Under the pieces are notes generated by a model. It did not search any database. It was not told where the DNA came from and was given only the letters and a program-made list of their open reading frames with translations. Below are positions 7,873-16,337 of a stretch of DNA of 56,418 nt, piece by piece. Where the stretch lies: contig CAMWLE010000009.1 in NCBI GenBank assembly GCA_947175015.1, positions 1-56,418 on the forward strand, given 5' to 3'. The stretch's first letter is position 1; every line of letters starts with the position of its first letter. The position numbers were made by a program, and so were the translations under genes. The stretch comes from an uncultured bacterium (GTDB lineage Bacteria > Bacillota > Clostridia > Lachnospirales > Lachnospiraceae).

Positions 7873-9387
7873 ATGAAATACTTGGTATTGGGGATTTTGT
7901 GTTGGGGAGTTATATTTGTTATTCTGTATTCCCTGCGCCTCAGATCGCGCTTACATGCTTTGACCATAGAGACAATGGCGCGTCCCGGGAAAATGTTATC
8001 GGTCAGTGTGTTGTTGGGGGTCATTATGATATGTATTTTGCCTATGGGACTGTGTCCTGTCTGGAACGGTACGATACCCGAACACAGAAACCAATATGAG
8101 GTATTGACGGAATCTATCCTGCAGGGGCATCTCTATATGGATTACGAGGTCGATCCGAAATTGCTTGCCATGGAGAATCCTTATGATCGTGACATGAGGG
8201 ACGCATTAGGAGTGGATTATCACTGGGACCATGCGTTTTATCAGGGGCATTATTATATGTATTTTGGAGTTGTGCCCGTTTTTCTGCTCTTTTTGCCCTA
8301 TAGAGTGCTCACAGGTGAGAGCCTGACTACATACCACGCAACTCAAATATTTGTTGCATTATTCATCATAGGTATTTTTGCCTTATTCTATCTTCTGGCC
8401 AGGAAATTTTTCCCTAAGATTACGCTGGCGTTGTATTTGATGTTGTCAGCGGCATTTGCCATGGCCAGCATCTGGTATAGCGTGGCGGCGCCGGCATTAT
8501 ATGCGACAGCTATTACAGCGGGTCTGTGTATGGAGATATGGAGTCTGTATTTTTTTATTAAGAGTGTATGGGATGCGGAGGATGACAGGAAGAGCATATT
8601 TTATGCCTTTTGGGGAAGTATGCTGGGAGCGTTGGCCTTCGGGTGCAGGCCGCCTGTGGCGCTGGCGAATCTGCTGGTGATTCCTGTATTCATGAGATAT
8701 CTGCGCAACAGAAAAATCAATCGCAAATTGATTGGTCAGCTTCTGCTTGCCGCCTTGCCGTATGTTGTTATAGGGGGGCTGCTCATGACTTATAATTATG
8801 TCCGCTTTGACAATCCATTTGAGTTCGGACAGGCGTATCAGCTTACGACAAATGACCAGACTGCTTACGGGATTACTTTTTCCAAGTCATTAATCTTTGA
8901 AATGGTAAACGGCTTGTTTTCCAATTTTATATCCTTCACACCATTAGATGAGTCATTTCCTTATATTTCACACAATGGTGTGCTGATCAATTTTCCTGTC
9001 TTTTTCTGCGGTGTCTTTGGATTAGCGCAGGAAAAGGTCAGAAGAAAGCTGAAGAGCGCAGGGTTATGGAGCTTTACCATCGTTTTGACCATTATGCCCT
9101 TCCTGATTACCATGGTAGAGATTATGTGGAGCCCCATTGTCAATGAAAGATACCATATGGATATTTACTGGTTGATGGGGTTGCTTTGCTTTCTTGTGAT
9201 TGGTTCGGCATATGAGAGCGCCTCCGGGAAGTTCAGGAGCAGGCTGAGTTGGGGGGTGTCTTATTGTGCGCTGGGAACCATGTTTATATGCTTTTTATTA
9301 TGGGCAGTGCCCAGGGACTCTAATCTGACTTCCTATTATCCCTGGGTACTGGAAGATATTAAGCAGGTGATTCGGCTGGGGCGGTAG
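7873..9387 (+). CDS. Polytopic membrane protein, GT-C glycosyltransferase-like
   Basis: 504 aa with about ten hydrophobic segments, beginning with an N-terminal helix (LVLGILCWGVIFVILYSL) and a second at about 44-64. A long extracytoplasmic loop after the second helix contains NQYEVLTESILQGHLYMD and ALGVDYHWDHAFYQGHYYMY. A large first outer loop with acidic and aromatic residues is typical of GT-C enzymes that take sugars from polyprenyl-phosphate donors, so a role in decorating cell-surface polymers is likely. No specific acceptor can be named. AGGAAAAAG precedes the ATG, 61 bases after the EAL gene, so the two may be co-transcribed. The 3' end overlaps the convergent DUF4317 gene by 29 bases. 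Confidence 0.6.
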   Translation: MKYLVLGILCWGVIFVILYSLRLRSRLHALTIETMARPGKMLSVSVLLGVIMICILPMGLCPVWNGTIPEHRNQYEVLTESILQGHLYMDYEVDPKLLAMENPYDRDMRDALGVDYHWDHAFYQGHYYMYFGVVPVFLLFLPYRVLTGESLTTYHATQIFVALFIIGIFALFYLLARKFFPKITLALYLMLSAAFAMASIWYSVAAPALYATAITAGLCMEIWSLYFFIKSVWDAEDDRKSIFYAFWGSMLGALAFGCRPPVALANLLVIPVFMRYLRNRKINRKLIGQLLLAALPYVVIGGLLMTYNYVRFDNPFEFGQAYQLTTNDQTAYGITFSKSLIFEMVNGLFSNFISFTPLDESFPYISHNGVLINFPVFFCGVFGLAQEKVRRKLKSAGLWSFTIVLTIMPFLITMVEIMWSPIVNERYHMDIYWLMGLLCFLVIGSAYESASGKFRSRLSWGVSYCALGTMFICFLLWAVPRDSNLTSYYPWVLEDIKQVIRLGR

Positions 9388-10720
9388 CGGCCGTATGTAC
9401 GGAGATGCCGTTGACTTCCACATCGCCGTCCAGCTCGATGACAAGACATTCCCGACCGTCAATATTGCGTGTCTCGATTAAGTCTGTGCGTTCAGGGTTT
9501 ACCTTGATGATAATATCCGGCGTTTTCACTTCAAAGGTGCGGGTATTGATTACATTGCTCATAAGCAGGGATGTCTCTTCCCCGGCGGTATCGTCATAAA
9601 GCTGATCAAAATCAGAGAGTTTTTCATTGGCAACACCGCTGTCAGCCAAAATGGTTTTAACTTCGTTTTTGTCCAGGCGGAGTGGCTCGGGCGATTCCTT
9701 GTGTTCTTCCGCAAGCTCGTTTAGTTTGTCGTGGATATTTTTTACCGTTTCAATATCACAGTCCTCTCCCAGAGATTCTTCTATGATGGCCTGAAAAGTT
9801 TCCTTTTGATTGCCGGCAGAAAGGGGCAAGGGGCAGCCAAACAATGGTTCTACGAAACTTTCCCGCAACTCTTCGGAATTTTTGGAATAATAGAGGATGC
9901 TGTGGATGTCTGTGCTCCTGTCATGGAAAGCAGGGAACAGGAAGCCTGTTTCAGGCAGGGATACGACCCAATCCCGGATGCGGTTTTGAAATGTATTCTC
10001 TTCCGGATTATAGCTTAAGCCCGGTTTGGACAGTTCCACGGGGCAGATAGCGCATAGTATGTACTCATATACTTCATCGGAGGCGTCTTCCATATCGATT
10101 CCGTCGGAAGTTCTTCCCGGTACATCATAGACATCATGCACCAGAAGGATCAGATAATTCCCTACATATTCATAGTTTTCTATGACTTTATCATAGAATT
10201 CATCCAGCAGTCCATCGTCCTTTAGCTTGCTGTCTCTTAAACACAGCAGAAATCCCTGGGGCGTATCTTTGGCTGTGTTGGAAGGAGAATCCGGTATGTT
10301 GCTGCTGCCAGATGCGGCATAGGAAGCATCATTTTCTGACAGGGCATCGGTGTTTTCTGGCAGGCCATTGCCGTCTGCCGACATGTTATTGCTATTTCCT
10401 GACAGGGAATTGCCCTGTTCCGAAGAACCGTCGGGGGCAATCATGCCGTTTGCTTCAGGAGGGGTATTGGGACTGAAAATGGCGCTGGATTTCAGAGGAA
10501 ATTCCAATGTCAGCAGATTTTTGCCAAGGGAGCCGGAGAGGGTTTTTCTAAGAATTTCAAAATATTTGAACATTTCCTCTTCGGGAAGCGCCAGAAAAGC
10601 CTGCTTAAATTCCGTTTTCTTGTTTTTCTCCCCGTCCACATAGCAGCCGCAGATGCGGGTGAGGGAGCAGTTCTTTGGTGTCAGAAGTTTTTTGAGCTCT
10701 GCTATTTCTTGTTTTGTCAT
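9359..10720 (-). CDS. DUF4317 family protein
   Basis: 453 aa, cytoplasmic, unknown function; a family common in Clostridia. It begins MTKQEIAELKKLLTPKNCSL, followed by RICGCYVDGEKNKK and then the conserved FLLCLRDSKLKDDGLLDEFY, NYLILLVHDVYDVP and YILCAICPVELSKPGL. The C-terminal part after residue 350 (LDKNEVKTILADSGV) is a conserved second block. Between about residues 85 and 155 lies a low-complexity insert rich in Ser, Asn, Gly and Asp, made of loosely repeated units and encoded by imperfect DNA repeats at about 10290-10440. GAGGT lies 6 bases before the ATG. The 3' end overlaps the glycosyltransferase-like gene on the other strand. Confidence 0.8.
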   Translation of the reverse strand: MTKQEIAELKKLLTPKNCSLTRICGCYVDGEKNKKTEFKQAFLALPEEEMFKYFEILRKTLSGSLGKNLLTLEFPLKSSAIFSPNTPPEANGMIAPDGSSEQGNSLSGNSNNMSADGNGLPENTDALSENDASYAASGSSNIPDSPSNTAKDTPQGFLLCLRDSKLKDDGLLDEFYDKVIENYEYVGNYLILLVHDVYDVPGRTSDGIDMEDASDEVYEYILCAICPVELSKPGLSYNPEENTFQNRIRDWVVSLPETGFLFPAFHDRSTDIHSILYYSKNSEELRESFVEPLFGCPLPLSAGNQKETFQAIIEESLGEDCDIETVKNIHDKLNELAEEHKESPEPLRLDKNEVKTILADSGVANEKLSDFDQLYDDTAGEETSLLMSNVINTRTFEVKTPDIIIKVNPERTDLIETRNIDGRECLVIELDGDVEVNGISVHTAATAPAESPA

Positions 10721-11187
10721 GGTTTTACCTCATTAAGATTGCCCCAATACATTTTGATGTCTGTGCGGAGCAAGCGGATTGTATTTTTGTAACTTGGCGT
10801 TGCATAAAAGTATTGTCATTGTGCAGCCTTGCCTTAGTATATACTAAATTTTCTCAACGGGCAAGTACATAAATGTATTGTGATTGGAGAATTCCTGTGT
10901 TATGATGATAGGGTGTGAGAAAATGTATGCTGATTCATGAATCACTGCTATAAGCATGTGTAAAGAAATGAGAATAATAGGCATAGAGAAAATCAATTCA
11001 GGAAAGAAAACGCAGATAAGAATACAGGAAAACAATTCAGAGAAGAATACAGGAAAATAACGCAGATAAGAATATGGGAAAAATGACGCAGAAAAAAGAA
11101 TGAGAAAAAAAGCTGGAAAGAAGTTGAGAATACAAACCGGCAAGCAAAAGAGAAAAGCAGGCCAAGGAAGCAAAATGGAGGAGAAGC
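10721..11187. repeat. Intergenic region with purine-rich direct repeats before mscL
   Basis: No gene. From about 10990 to 11100 the plus strand is almost only A and G and contains repeated units: ACGCAGATAAGAATA occurs at 11010 and again at 11060, GAATACAGGAAAA twice, and AATTCAG twice. The strand bias continues almost to the mscL ribosome binding site. A possible promoter for the DUF4317 gene should lie at the left end, but I see no clear boxes. Confidence 0.5.
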
Positions 11188-11691
11188 ATGGGTAAGAATG
11201 TGGAAAAAGGAAAGGGATTGATAGCAGAGTTCAAGAAATTTATTACCAGGGGCAATGTACTGGATATGGCAGTGGGTGTGATCGTGGGCGGTGCTTTCAC
11301 TTCGATTGTGACATCTTTGAACCAGGATATTTTGACGCCCATACTGGGGCTCTTTGGCGGAACTGATTTTGGATTTCTGACAGTGACATTGGGCAATGGA
11401 GAAAATGCGCCGGTGCTTTATTATGGAAATTTCATTACAGCAGTAATCAATTTTCTGATAACAGCTTTGGTTATTTTCTGCTTGATCAAAGGTATCAATG
11501 CAGTTGGAGACAGAATGAAGAGACTGGAAGAAGGAAGTGTGAAGGAACAGGCACCTGCGAAACCAACCACGAAAAAATGTCCTTATTGTCTCAGTGACAT
11601 TCCGCTGGAGGCCAGCAGATGCCCTCACTGCACGTCGCATCTGGAGGAGAAAATGGAGACAGAGAATTCTGTGGCTGTGGAGATGGAATAG
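11188..11691 (+). CDS. mscL: Large-conductance mechanosensitive channel MscL
   Basis: 167 aa. MscL is a homopentameric membrane channel that opens under membrane tension during osmotic down-shock. Residues 14-40 match the first helix (EFKKFITRGNVLDMAVGVIVG), followed by a periplasmic loop with ILGLFGGTDF and a second helix (FITAVINFLITALVIFCLIKGIN) near residue 85-110. The C-terminal tail is extended by a zinc-ribbon-like motif with C131-x2-C134 and C145-x2-C148 (CPYC, CPHC), which is seen in some Firmicute MscL proteins. GGAGAAGC lies before the ATG. The TPR lipoprotein gene follows 46 bases downstream. Confidence 0.95.
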   Translation: MGKNVEKGKGLIAEFKKFITRGNVLDMAVGVIVGGAFTSIVTSLNQDILTPILGLFGGTDFGFLTVTLGNGENAPVLYYGNFITAVINFLITALVIFCLIKGINAVGDRMKRLEEGSVKEQAPAKPTTKKCPYCLSDIPLEASRCPHCTSHLEEKMETENSVAVEME

Positions 11692-11737
11692 AAGAATTTT
11701 TGGGAGATACGACAGAGAGAAGGAGAGGACTGACTCA

Positions 11738-12784
11738 TTGATAAAGAATAACAAAAGAAACTGCTTGGCGACAGGGATATTGTTGGCAGTGCTGCTTACA
11801 GGTTGTGGTGGGACGGGGGAGAAGACCCAGGAAGCGATGCGGCTGATTCAGGGGCTGGATTACGAAGGCGCATTAGAACAGTTAATCAGCGCAGAAGAGG
11901 CCGGTGAGAATATGAGGCTTATCAACAGAGCCAGAGGAATTGCCTATATGGGGCTGACCGATTATGGTCAGGCGATTTCTTTTTTGGAAGCTTCTCTGGC
12001 AGGAAGTAATGGCCTGGTGGAGAACGTGGATTTCGACTTGAATTACTATTTGGCGGCGGCTTATAGCAAGAATGGCATGTATACACAGGCGGAAAGTGCC
12101 TATAATGCCATTCTGGCCTTACGTTCTGAAGAGGTAGATGCTTATTTTCTGCGGGGGAATGTGCGAATTGTATTAAATAATTATGAGGGAGCCAAGGAAG
12201 ATTTTGAGAAGGTCATTGCCATGGAACCCAAGAATTATGACAGGTTGATACAGATTTATCAGGTACTTGATTATGCAGGATATGGTGATATCGGGCAGGA
12301 ATATTTGAGGACGGCACTGTTGTCCGGTGACAAACAAATGAACCAGTATGTGAAAGGCCGTATTTATTATTATCTGGGTGATTATCAGAATGCTTATATT
12401 GCGTTGGAAGAGGCGAAGGAGCAGGGAGGGGCAGAAAGTTATCTGTACCTGGGCAGAGCCTATGAGGCGACCGGAGATTACAATTATGCTGCAAATGTGT
12501 ATAATAGCTATCTGAGTAAGAATGTGGGCAATGCGGAAATGTATAATCAACTGGGGCTTTGCGAATTGACAAGAGGAGATTATCAGAAGGCTTTGGAAGC
12601 GTTTCAGGCCGGAATGCAGCTTGAAAATACGACGATGATGCAGACCTTGTCCTTTAATGAAATCGTGGCATATGAGTATCTGGGAGAATATAAGCAGGCG
12701 CTAGCATTAATAGAGAATTATCTGAAGAATTATCCTGACGATGCGCAGGCCCAAAGGGAACATGAATTCCTTGTTACCAGGTAA
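11738..12784 (+). CDS. TPR-repeat lipoprotein
   Basis: 348 aa, starting at TTG 11738 with AGGAGAGG 9 bases upstream. The in-frame extension back to 11594 overlaps mscL and is not likely used. The N-terminus is KNNKRN plus a hydrophobic stretch and the lipobox LLTGC, so a diacylglyceryl-anchored, surface-exposed protein is expected. The body is a series of tetratricopeptide repeats: NRARGIAYMGLTDYGQAISF, AAAYSKNGMYTQAESAYNAI, LRGNVRIVLNNYEGAKEDF, YYYLGDYQNAYIALEEA, YLGRAYEATGDYNYAANVY, LGLCELTRGDYQKALEAF and YEYLGEYKQALALIENYL. TPR proteins form scaffolds; the partner is unknown. It lies 46 bases after mscL and is probably co-transcribed with it. Confidence 0.85.
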   Translation: MIKNNKRNCLATGILLAVLLTGCGGTGEKTQEAMRLIQGLDYEGALEQLISAEEAGENMRLINRARGIAYMGLTDYGQAISFLEASLAGSNGLVENVDFDLNYYLAAAYSKNGMYTQAESAYNAILALRSEEVDAYFLRGNVRIVLNNYEGAKEDFEKVIAMEPKNYDRLIQIYQVLDYAGYGDIGQEYLRTALLSGDKQMNQYVKGRIYYYLGDYQNAYIALEEAKEQGGAESYLYLGRAYEATGDYNYAANVYNSYLSKNVGNAEMYNQLGLCELTRGDYQKALEAFQAGMQLENTTMMQTLSFNEIVAYEYLGEYKQALALIENYLKNYPDDAQAQREHEFLVTR

Positions 12785-12863
12785 TTGGCAAAACAGAATA
12801 TTCCATAGCATTTATGGGCGGATGTCAGTGACAATAGAATTATGAAATCGGCAGCAATGACGG

Positions 12864-12907
12864 AAATAAAAAATAGGAGACCGGTTTTCAGAACCGATCT
12901 CCTATTT
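12864..12907 (-). terminator. Terminator of the cold-shock gene
   Basis: The hairpin AATAGGAGA...TCTCCTATT is followed on the minus strand by a T-rich run (TATTTTTTATTT). It lies 25 bases behind the stop codon of the cold-shock gene. Confidence 0.8.
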
Positions 12908-12932
12908 GATTTGTGTTGGTTGTCAAGCGCAA

Positions 12933-13148
12933 TTAAGCCACTACAGTAACATTGGTAGCTCTGATCTTGCTGCTGTTCTGAGGGTCACACTCTGTATCAA
13001 AAGTAACCTTCTGGCCTTCTTCCAAAGACTTGAAGCCATCAGCATTGATTGCGGAGAAATGTACGAATACTTCCTCGCCATTGGCATCGTTGGTAATGAA
13101 ACCATAGCCCTTTTGTGCGTTAAACCATTTGACTGTACCGTTGTTCAT
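12933..13148 (-). CDS. Cold-shock protein, CspA family
   Basis: 71 aa, one OB-fold domain that binds single-stranded RNA or DNA and prevents secondary structure. Both RNP motifs are visible: KGYGFITND (RNP1, residues 13-21) and VFVHFSAI (RNP2, residues 27-34). The start [18 protein letters not shown] is canonical and the length is standard. GGAGGTGCC lies just before the ATG on the minus strand. The gene has its own promoter, a long structured 5' leader and its own terminator, so it is monocistronic. The symbol cspA/B/C cannot be decided from sequence. Confidence 0.96.
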   Translation of the reverse strand: MNNGTVKWFNAQKGYGFITNDANGEEVFVHFSAINADGFKSLEEGQKVTFDTECDPQNSSKIRATNVTVVA

Positions 13149-13190
13149 TTGGCACCTCCTTTAGAAAAGTGTGTTATAGTATTGTTGCTG

Positions 13191-13288
13191 ATTCTAAAAC
13201 GTAAGGCAAAAAATCGCATATTTTTGTAAATCATTATCAAGACAAGGACTTACAAAAATATGCGAGTTCAATGACTTTCTTTTAGAAT
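13191..13288 (-). ncRNA. Structured 5' leader of the cold-shock mRNA
   Basis: Two nested inverted repeats lie here. The outer one pairs 13191-13199 with 13280-13288 (9 bp, perfect). The inner one pairs 13214-13229 with 13250-13265 (16 bp, perfect, 20-base loop). The predicted transcription start is near 13290, so the outer stem would begin at the 5' end of the mRNA and the whole leader of about 140 nt would be folded. Cold-shock mRNAs in other bacteria have long temperature-sensing leaders; a similar role here is inference. It could instead be a small palindromic insertion element. Confidence 0.6.
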
Positions 13289-13296
13289 ACGATAGA

Positions 13297-13326
13297 AGTA
13301 TAACATTATTTTTGTATAATTGTCAA
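13297..13326 (-). promoter_or_regulatory. Promoter of the cold-shock gene
   Basis: On the minus strand TTGACA (13326-13321), an 18-base spacer and TATACT (13302-13297). Confidence 0.7.
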
Positions 13327-13333
13327 TATTTTT

Positions 13334-13362
13334 TTGTGACTTTTTAGGACGAATTGTATAAT
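13334..13362 (+). promoter_or_regulatory. Promoter of the EIIA-like gene
   Basis: TTGTGA (13334-13339), a 17-base spacer and TATAAT (13357-13362), divergent from the cold-shock promoter with 7 bases between the -35 boxes. Confidence 0.6.
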
Positions 13363-13419
13363 ATTTTCAAAAAAGGGAATGCTTGGTATCAATTATAACA
13401 GGAAGCGGAGGTATTTTCT

Positions 13420-14061
13420 ATGGTATTAAGTGTTATGTGGGCGGTAACGGCGGCAATGCTGGGGTTTATGTTGGGCAGAGTATCCATGTATGGGCAAGAG
13501 CCGGAAGAGACAGGGGAATTGGAAGATAATCAGAGTACTGTTGCTGATGGGGGCATGAGAAAAGGACATCGTGGACGAAACCGCCGGGCGGCGGAAGACA
13601 TGAGGAAATGGTCTGTGGGCAGCCCTGTATCAGGTGAAGTGACAGTATGTGAAGAAGGGGAGCATTCAACTATTGTGATTCGTCCGGAAGGTGACAAGCT
13701 TTATGCTCCTGCTGCGGGCAAAATCACCCGTTTATTTCCGATGGGAAATGCGTTTCTTTTTGTCACGGAATTTGGAACGGAGTTATATGTTCAAGTTGGT
13801 GACACAAATGATGAGCTTTTGGTACGTCATTACCGTCCAAGAATCGTTCAGAATGAGGTGGTGGCCAAAGGAAAACTGCTTCTGGAATTTGACAGACAGG
13901 GATTGGAGGCGGAAGGCGCTTCTTCAGAGATATCCATCTGTGTGGAAAGCTGTGCTTATGGAGGGGATGTGCGGATGATGGCAGGGGAACGGGTGAAGGT
14001 TGGGGAAGAAATTCTCCAGGTAAGGGAACCGTTCTGTGCCAAGGCGGTATATCAGGTATGA
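13420..14061 (+). CDS. Membrane-anchored EIIA-Glc-like domain protein lacking the active histidines
   Basis: 213 aa. Residues 3-22 form a hydrophobic anchor, then a charged linker to about residue 62. Residues 65-200 align by eye with the glucose-type PTS EIIA fold: WSVGSPVSGEV, LYAPAAGKITRLFP, the strand GNAFLFVTEFG, TELYVQVGDTN and GKLLLEFDRQGLEAEG. In genuine EIIA the phosphorylated histidine lies in HIG(I)DTV and its helper in the GHA/KHA segment. Here these positions read Q125 (VQVG) and N110 (GNAF), so phosphotransfer should be impossible. The protein is probably a structural or regulatory derivative at the inner membrane. GCGGAGGT lies 8 bases before the ATG. It is alone in its transcription unit; no PTS permease is near. 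Confidence 0.75.
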   Translation: MVLSVMWAVTAAMLGFMLGRVSMYGQEPEETGELEDNQSTVADGGMRKGHRGRNRRAAEDMRKWSVGSPVSGEVTVCEEGEHSTIVIRPEGDKLYAPAAGKITRLFPMGNAFLFVTEFGTELYVQVGDTNDELLVRHYRPRIVQNEVVAKGKLLLEFDRQGLEAEGASSEISICVESCAYGGDVRMMAGERVKVGEEILQVREPFCAKAVYQV

Positions 14062-14290
14062 ACCTATTACTGCTTGAATGACTACACTTCGTATTGCATG
14101 GAACCGGGATACATTTTGTATTGCTGGTGCCAGAACCATACATCCTTGCAATTTGTATTCCAGGGTGCCAATGCTGTATGTGTCATTACAGTTCAGCCAT
14201 GCAGAAATAATTGTACGAATTGCTCGTAAGAGCTTGTTCATCAAGGGCAATTTGTGCAATCATTTCCATAGGGCGGACACCCGGCATGAA

Positions 14291-14364
14291 ATAAGTTGCC
14301 GGCAATCATGTAAATTGTTGGTGAAAATGTATATTCCGGCAACTTATGAATGGCATGGCTGGAC
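14291..14364. repeat. Dispersed palindromic repeat, copy 1
   Basis: The perfect 12-bp inverted repeat ATAAGTTGCCGG (14291-14302) / CCGGCAACTTAT (14336-14347) encloses 33 bases. The 50 bases 14315-14364 recur at 28861-28910 with 47 identities. The 440-bp gap 14062-14503 contains this repeat and the metY promoter but no gene; open frames there lack start signals. Confidence 0.75.
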
Positions 14365-14411
14365 TACAACTATGAGTCAATATACAAAGTGTAATTTTTT
14401 CCATTTTTCTC

Positions 14412-14440
14412 TTGACAGATTTAGATAACTACTGTATTAT
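14412..14440 (+). promoter_or_regulatory. Promoter of metY
   Basis: TTGACA (14412-14417), a 17-base spacer and TATTAT (14435-14440), about 64 bases before the ATG. I see no SAM or T-box riboswitch in the short leader. Confidence 0.75.
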
Positions 14441-14503
14441 ATAGAAAACCTAGATGAATAGTATGAATTAAAGGCAGCCTTACAATGGCGGATAGGAGAG
14501 AAA

Positions 14504-15808
14504 ATGAGCAAAAAACCTTTTACAGAGAGAAAACTGAAATTTGAGACTTTACAGCTTCATGTGGGGCAGGAGCAGCCCGATCCGGTGACGGATGCCAGAG
14601 CAGTGCCTATCTACCAGACTTCTTCTTATGTATTTCGCAACTGCGATCATGCGGCGGCTCGTTTTGGGCTGGCGGACAGTGGTAATATCTATGGCAGATT
14701 GACCAATCCCACCCAGGACGTGTTTGAGAAGAGAATCGCGGCTTTGGAGGGAGGAACTGCGGCGCTGGCTGTTGCCAGCGGAGCGGCAGCAATTGCGTAT
14801 ACCATTGAGAATCTGGCGAAGGCAGGAGATCACATTGTATCGGCGAACAATATCTACGGGGGTACATACAATCTGTTGGCACATACATTGACAGAGTATG
14901 GCATCACTACCTCTTTTGTGGACCCGGCAGATTTTGCGGCAGTGGAGGGAGCCATTCAGGAGAACACCAAAGCATTGTTTATTGAGACGCTGGGAAATCC
15001 CAATTCCGATGTGGTGGATATTGAAAAATTGGCAGATATCGCTCATGCACATCAGATTCCGCTGGTGGTGGACAATACATTTGCAACTCCTTATCTGGTG
15101 AGGCCTTTTGCATATGGCGCTGATGTGGTGGTACATTCTGCTACCAAGTTCATTGGCGGTCATGGCACTACCATTGGCGGTGTGATTGTAGAAGACGGCA
15201 GATTTGACTGGAAGAAAAGCGGTAAGTTCCCTCATTTGACCACGCCGAATAAGAGTTATCATGGGGTGAATTTTGCGGAGGCCGTTCCGGGGGCGGTATT
15301 TGTGACAGCAATTCGTGCCACTCTGCTGCGTGATATGGGCGCAACCCTTTCGCCGCTGCATGCCTTTTTCTTCCTGCAGGGCTTGGAAACATTGTCTCTG
15401 CGTGTGGAGCGCCATGTGGAAAATGCGTTGAAGGTAGTGGAGTATCTGAGTAAAAATCCTAAAGTGGAGAGGGTACATCATCCAGCAGTAACAAATGACC
15501 CTGTACAGCAGGCGCTTTATCAGAAATATTTCCCCAATGGGGGCGGTTCTATTTTTACCTTTGAAATCAAGGGAAGTGAAGAGGAAACCAAGAAATTTAT
15601 TGATAATCTGGAGTTGTTTTCTCTGCTGGCAAATGTGGCGGATGTGAAGTCCCTGGTCATTCATCCCGCCTCTACCACCCATGCGCAGTTGAATGAGAAG
15701 GAACTGCAGGAACAGGGCATTTACAAGAATACGGTGCGGCTTTCCATTGGAACAGAGAATATTGATGATATTATTGAAGATTTGGAGGGCGGGTTTGCAG
15801 CGATTTAA
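14504..15808 (+). CDS. metY: O-acetylhomoserine aminocarboxypropyltransferase / sulfhydrylase
   Basis: 434 aa, the usual length. This PLP enzyme of the Cys/Met metabolism family condenses O-acetyl-L-homoserine with sulfide (or methanethiol) to homocysteine (or methionine). The N-terminus FETLQLHVGQEQPDPVTDAR, followed by PIYQTSSYVF, YGRLTNPT and ALEGG, is typical of MetY. The PLP lysine is K215 in HSATKFIGGHG. The C-terminal half has SIGTENIDDIIEDLEGGF. GGAGAG lies 6-7 bases before the ATG. It is a single-gene unit under a strong promoter and followed by a terminator. A homologous cystathionine gamma-synthase is less likely because of the MetY-specific N-terminus and length. Confidence 0.93.
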   Translation: MSKKPFTERKLKFETLQLHVGQEQPDPVTDARAVPIYQTSSYVFRNCDHAAARFGLADSGNIYGRLTNPTQDVFEKRIAALEGGTAALAVASGAAAIAYTIENLAKAGDHIVSANNIYGGTYNLLAHTLTEYGITTSFVDPADFAAVEGAIQENTKALFIETLGNPNSDVVDIEKLADIAHAHQIPLVVDNTFATPYLVRPFAYGADVVVHSATKFIGGHGTTIGGVIVEDGRFDWKKSGKFPHLTTPNKSYHGVNFAEAVPGAVFVTAIRATLLRDMGATLSPLHAFFFLQGLETLSLRVERHVENALKVVEYLSKNPKVERVHHPAVTNDPVQQALYQKYFPNGGGSIFTFEIKGSEEETKKFIDNLELFSLLANVADVKSLVIHPASTTHAQLNEKELQEQGIYKNTVRLSIGTENIDDIIEDLEGGFAAI

Positions 15809-15926
15809 GCACTGGTGAGTGTTTTGGCTGCTGCTGCGGTTCAGTGATTGTTTGTCCCTCTTGCAGAGTCACTGACGCATGGAGGCGGCATGACTGGAAG
15901 TGTGGAGAAAATAGATTTTTGTCTAA

Positions 15927-15965
15927 AATGCACCCGGGCATATCAGCTTTGGGTGCATTCTTCTC
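15927..15965 (+). terminator. Terminator behind metY
   Basis: AATGCACCC (15927-15935) pairs perfectly with GGGTGCATT (15951-15959), followed by a T/C-rich run. It lies 118 bases after the stop. Confidence 0.6.
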
Positions 15966-16337
15966 TCCTGCAATTTTTTCGGCCACCGGTTCCGCTATCT
16001 GCATGATATGCCGAGGACACGGGGTTGAGATTGTCCGGAAGTAAGCTTGTTATGCTTGGATGGAGACCGGAGGAGAGCTTGGAAATGCTATATCAGGATT
16101 TGATGAATAAAAAGGTAATTGCGGATTGGCGGGAAGGAAGGGGTTTTTGTTTTGCTGGAGGGCATTGACTTTTTGCCATTCTGGGCATAAACTTTAACAA
16201 AGTGCTGTTGGTGGTAGTTTATTTTTGTAGGTAGTGATCCGACGGATAAGGTAAAGTTTCACTTCTTATGTTGACTGATGTCTCAGAAATCAACACACTC
16301 GCCATAAGCGGCGGGTGTTGGATTGGAGGGTGTTTTT
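15966..16337. other. Intergenic stretch with a doubtful 38-codon frame
   Basis: No gene I can defend. A frame at 16052-16168 (begins MLGWRPEESLEMLYQDLM) has protein-like composition but no clear ribosome binding site, so it may be debris of a lost gene. Close to the next gene a GC-rich imperfect hairpin (around 16285-16320) precedes its Shine-Dalgarno site. Confidence 0.3.

Noticed and set aside
14078..14428. A 116-codon gene between the EIIA-like gene and metY
   Set aside because: It runs through a dispersed repeat and the metY promoter and has no initiation signal.
14062..14503. SAM riboswitch or T-box before metY
   Set aside because: The leader after the predicted start is only about 60 bases and lacks the conserved cores. 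The palindrome further up is a dispersed repeat.
14549..15682. Long minus-strand frame inside metY (377 codons)
   Set aside because: Antisense to a canonical enzyme, no ribosome binding site, unnatural composition; a shadow of codon bias.
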